A stretch of DNA of 64,000 bases from an uncultured Mediterraneibacter sp. GTDB lineage: Bacteria > Bacillota > Clostridia > Lachnospirales > Lachnospiraceae. Location: positions 62,001 through 126,000 of the forward strand of contig NZ_CALWFZ010000002.1 of assembly GCF_944377805.1 (NCBI RefSeq), in the 5' to 3' direction. The position numbers and the translations under genes are program-made. How positions within the stretch are numbered: position 1 is the stretch's first letter; each line of letters starts with the position of its first letter. This document shows, piece after piece, positions 62,305 to 64,000 of this stretch. Below the pieces are notes generated by a model. That model saw nothing but the letters and a program-made list of their open reading frames with translations, was not told where the DNA came from and made no database searches.

Positions 62305-64000
62305 TCAGGAACAGAAAACAGCGATTATTCACGAATCCGGGCCCTGTCAGGTATTGGCAGGGCCCGGTTCCGGCAAGACCCTGACGATCGTCAGCCGGAT
62401 CAGGTATCTCATCGAAGAATGTGGAGTGAAGCCGGAGGAAATACTGCTTGTCACATTCACCCGCTATGCGGCGGCTGAGATGAAGGAGCGGCTGTGCGCG
62501 CTGATGAACCGAAAAAATGTGCCGGTTACATCGGGAACTTTCCACGGGATCTACTACGGGATACTGAAGTGGGCTTACCGCATCGGTCCGGAGAACATCC
62601 TGTCCGAAGAAGAGAAATATCAGATTCTGGGAGCTGTGGTGAGATCTCTGGAGATTGAGGTGTTTGATGAGGATGATTTCTTAAGAGATATTGCAGAGGA
62701 GATCGGAAGGATCAAAAATAACCGGCAGGATCCCGGCGAGTTTGTCTCGGCAAAATGCAGTGAGGAAAGTTTCCGGGAGATATACCGGGAATACGAGGAG
62801 AAGAGAAAAGCTCTGAGAAAAATAGATTTTGACGATATGCTTGTCGCATGTCATGATCTGTTTGTGTCCAGACCAGATGTGCTCGCTCTGTGGCAGAAAA
62901 AGTTTCAGTATATTCTGATTGATGAGTTTCAGGACATCAACCGGGTTCAGTATGATGTGATCCGTATGCTCGCCCGGCCAGGGAACAACCTCTTTGTCGT
63001 GGGGGATGACGATCAGGCGATTTACGGGTTTCGCGGCGCAGATCCGGGACTTATGTTCAGATTTGAAAAAGACTACCCTGATGCAGCCCGGATCATACTT
63101 GGGAAAAACTACCGATCCTGCGGCAACATTGTGAAAAACTCGCTGAAGGTAATCAGCCATAATGAACAGCGGTTTAATAAAAAACTTGAGGCAGTAAAAG
63201 ACAGAGGAGAGTGTCTCCACATTCAGGAAGTCAGAGATCCGAATGAGGAGGCCGGGTATATCGCAGAAGAGATCGAAAAGTGTCTTGCGGCCGGGATCAG
63301 GCCGGAGGAGATCGCGGTTCTCTTCCGGCTCCATACAGATGTAAGGCCTCTTTCAGAAGAACTGGTTGAGCGGCAGATTCCTTTCTGGATGCGGGAGCAG
63401 ATCCCGAACCTGTATCATCATTTCATCGCAAAAGATATACAGGCTTATTTCCGTCTTGCCCTGGGACAGCGCGACAGAAAGGATTTTCTTCAGATTATGA
63501 ACCGTCCCAAACGGTATATCGGAAGAGACAGTCTGGCGGGCGCGACGGCGTCTTTTGAGGAAATCCGCAAATTTTACTGTGATAAGGACTGGATGCTGGA
63601 TCGGATCGACCAGTTTGAGTGGGATGTGAAAATGCTTACCCGTATGGCTCCGTACGCGGCGATCCAGTATATCAGGAAGCGGATCGGATATGATGATTTT
63701 CTGAAGGACTATGCCTATACGAATAAGATCGACAGGTCAGATCTGAACGAGGTGATGCTGGAACTTGAAGAGGCGTCCAGGCCGTACGCTACAGTGGAGG
63801 AATGGTTCAGCCATATTCAGGAATACACCGAAGCGCTTCAGAGAAAACAATCAGAACAGAACAAAAGCCGGGAGGGCGTCAGTCTGATGACGCTTCATGC
63901 CGCGAAGGGACTGGAGTTCCATACTGTGTTTCTCATTGGAGCCAATGAGGGCAGGCTTCCTTACCAGAAAGCAAAGACGGACGCCCAGATCGAAGAGGAG
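62294..64000 (+). CDS. UvrD/Rep-family ATP-dependent DNA helicase (partial, runs off the right edge)
   Basis: 569 codons are visible; the gene continues past 64000. Superfamily 1 motifs: motif I AGPGSGKT (residues 22-29), motif Ia [14 protein letters not shown], Walker [11 protein letters not shown], motif [18 protein letters not shown], motif [10 protein letters not shown] and motif [22 protein letters not shown]. It should unwind DNA 3' to 5' in repair or replication restart. The ATG at 62294 overlaps gltX by 11 bases in another frame, indicating translational coupling. Whether it is PcrA or a paralogue cannot be told without the C terminus. Confidence 0.93.
   Translation, partial: MTFNQEQKTAIIHESGPCQVLAGPGSGKTLTIVSRIRYLIEECGVKPEEILLVTFTRYAAAEMKERLCALMNRKNVPVTSGTFHGIYYGILKWAYRIGPENILSEEEKYQILGAVVRSLEIEVFDEDDFLRDIAEEIGRIKNNRQDPGEFVSAKCSEESFREIYREYEEKRKALRKIDFDDMLVACHDLFVSRPDVLALWQKKFQYILIDEFQDINRVQYDVIRMLARPGNNLFVVGDDDQAIYGFRGADPGLMFRFEKDYPDAARIILGKNYRSCGNIVKNSLKVISHNEQRFNKKLEAVKDRGECLHIQEVRDPNEEAGYIAEEIEKCLAAGIRPEEIAVLFRLHTDVRPLSEELVERQIPFWMREQIPNLYHHFIAKDIQAYFRLALGQRDRKDFLQIMNRPKRYIGRDSLAGATASFEEIRKFYCDKDWMLDRIDQFEWDVKMLTRMAPYAAIQYIRKRIGYDDFLKDYAYTNKIDRSDLNEVMLELEEASRPYATVEEWFSHIQEYTEALQRKQSEQNKSREGVSLMTLHAAKGLEFHTVFLIGANEGRLPYQKAKTDAQIEEE

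Noticed and set aside
1..64000. Search for tRNA, rRNA, CRISPR, IS elements, integrase or prophage genes and T-box or known riboswitch leaders
   Set aside because: None was recognised by eye; a covariance-model scan would be needed to exclude small structured RNAs.

Overview
The window looks like the core chromosome of an endospore-forming gut Firmicute of the family Lachnospiraceae (Clostridium cluster XIVa). The reasons are the spoIIGA-sigE sporulation locus beside ftsZ, the class III fructose-bisphosphatase, HPr kinase, a B. subtilis-type PurF, the paired DUF5717/DUF5716 genes, strong AGGAGG-type ribosome binding sites, frequent TTG/GTG starts and moderate GC. No rRNA, tRNA, CRISPR array, prophage or insertion sequence was seen. 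Species cannot be assigned by eye.

Layout. 1-5.2 kb: end of the division/cell-wall cluster (murD tail, ftsW, ftsQ, ftsZ), then the sporulation pair spoIIGA-sigE behind a promoter with Spo0A-box-like sites and an unusually long spacer. 5.2-11.3 kb: an ABC exporter, a tRNA-dihydrouridine synthase, pyrG with a probable leader attenuator, and a DUF1846 gene. 11.5-17.4 kb: ftsH-uvrC-hprK-glcK (proteolysis, DNA repair, carbon control). 17.4-25.9 kb: an eight-gene catabolic cluster that matches the E. coli ydjF-L set (two zinc dehydrogenases, sugar porter, class II aldolase, PfkB kinase, aldo-keto reductase, DeoR regulator) and adds an AlsE-like 3-epimerase. 26.2-27.6 kb: a dicarboxylate/amino-acid symporter with its own consensus promoter. 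27.7-33.8 kb: a class A PBP with a Gly/Thr-rich tail, YigZ, hibernation factor and TypA. 34-39.6 kb: a tandem-OB SSB-like protein, dapB-fbp-group 2 sigma factor, a small acidic lipoprotein, and an isolated HisA of the eukaryotic type. 39.7-46 kb: secA, prfB with an intact programmed +1 frameshift, hom and an ApgM-like mutase. 46-48 kb: a PadR-DUF1700-DUF4097 envelope-response operon. 48.2-54.1 kb: a GNAT gene, then a three-gene operon of unknown function (large DUF5717 protein, Hsp70/actin-fold-like DUF5716 protein, TPR protein). 54.2-56.6 kb: a polar amino-acid ABC transporter. 56.7-64 kb: purF-purB, an LRR_5-like envelope protein, gltX and the first part of a UvrD-family helicase.

Most of the window is housekeeping. 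The two parts most worth follow-up are the ydj-like cluster, which predicts catabolism of an unidentified sugar, polyol or sugar acid through oxidation, epimerisation, phosphorylation and retro-aldol cleavage, and the DUF5717/DUF5716/TPR operon, which has the look of a conserved but undescribed ATPase-fold plus scaffold system. Smaller points of interest are the spoIIG promoter architecture, the structured pyrG leader, the eukaryotic-type HisA and several palindrome-overlapped promoters.
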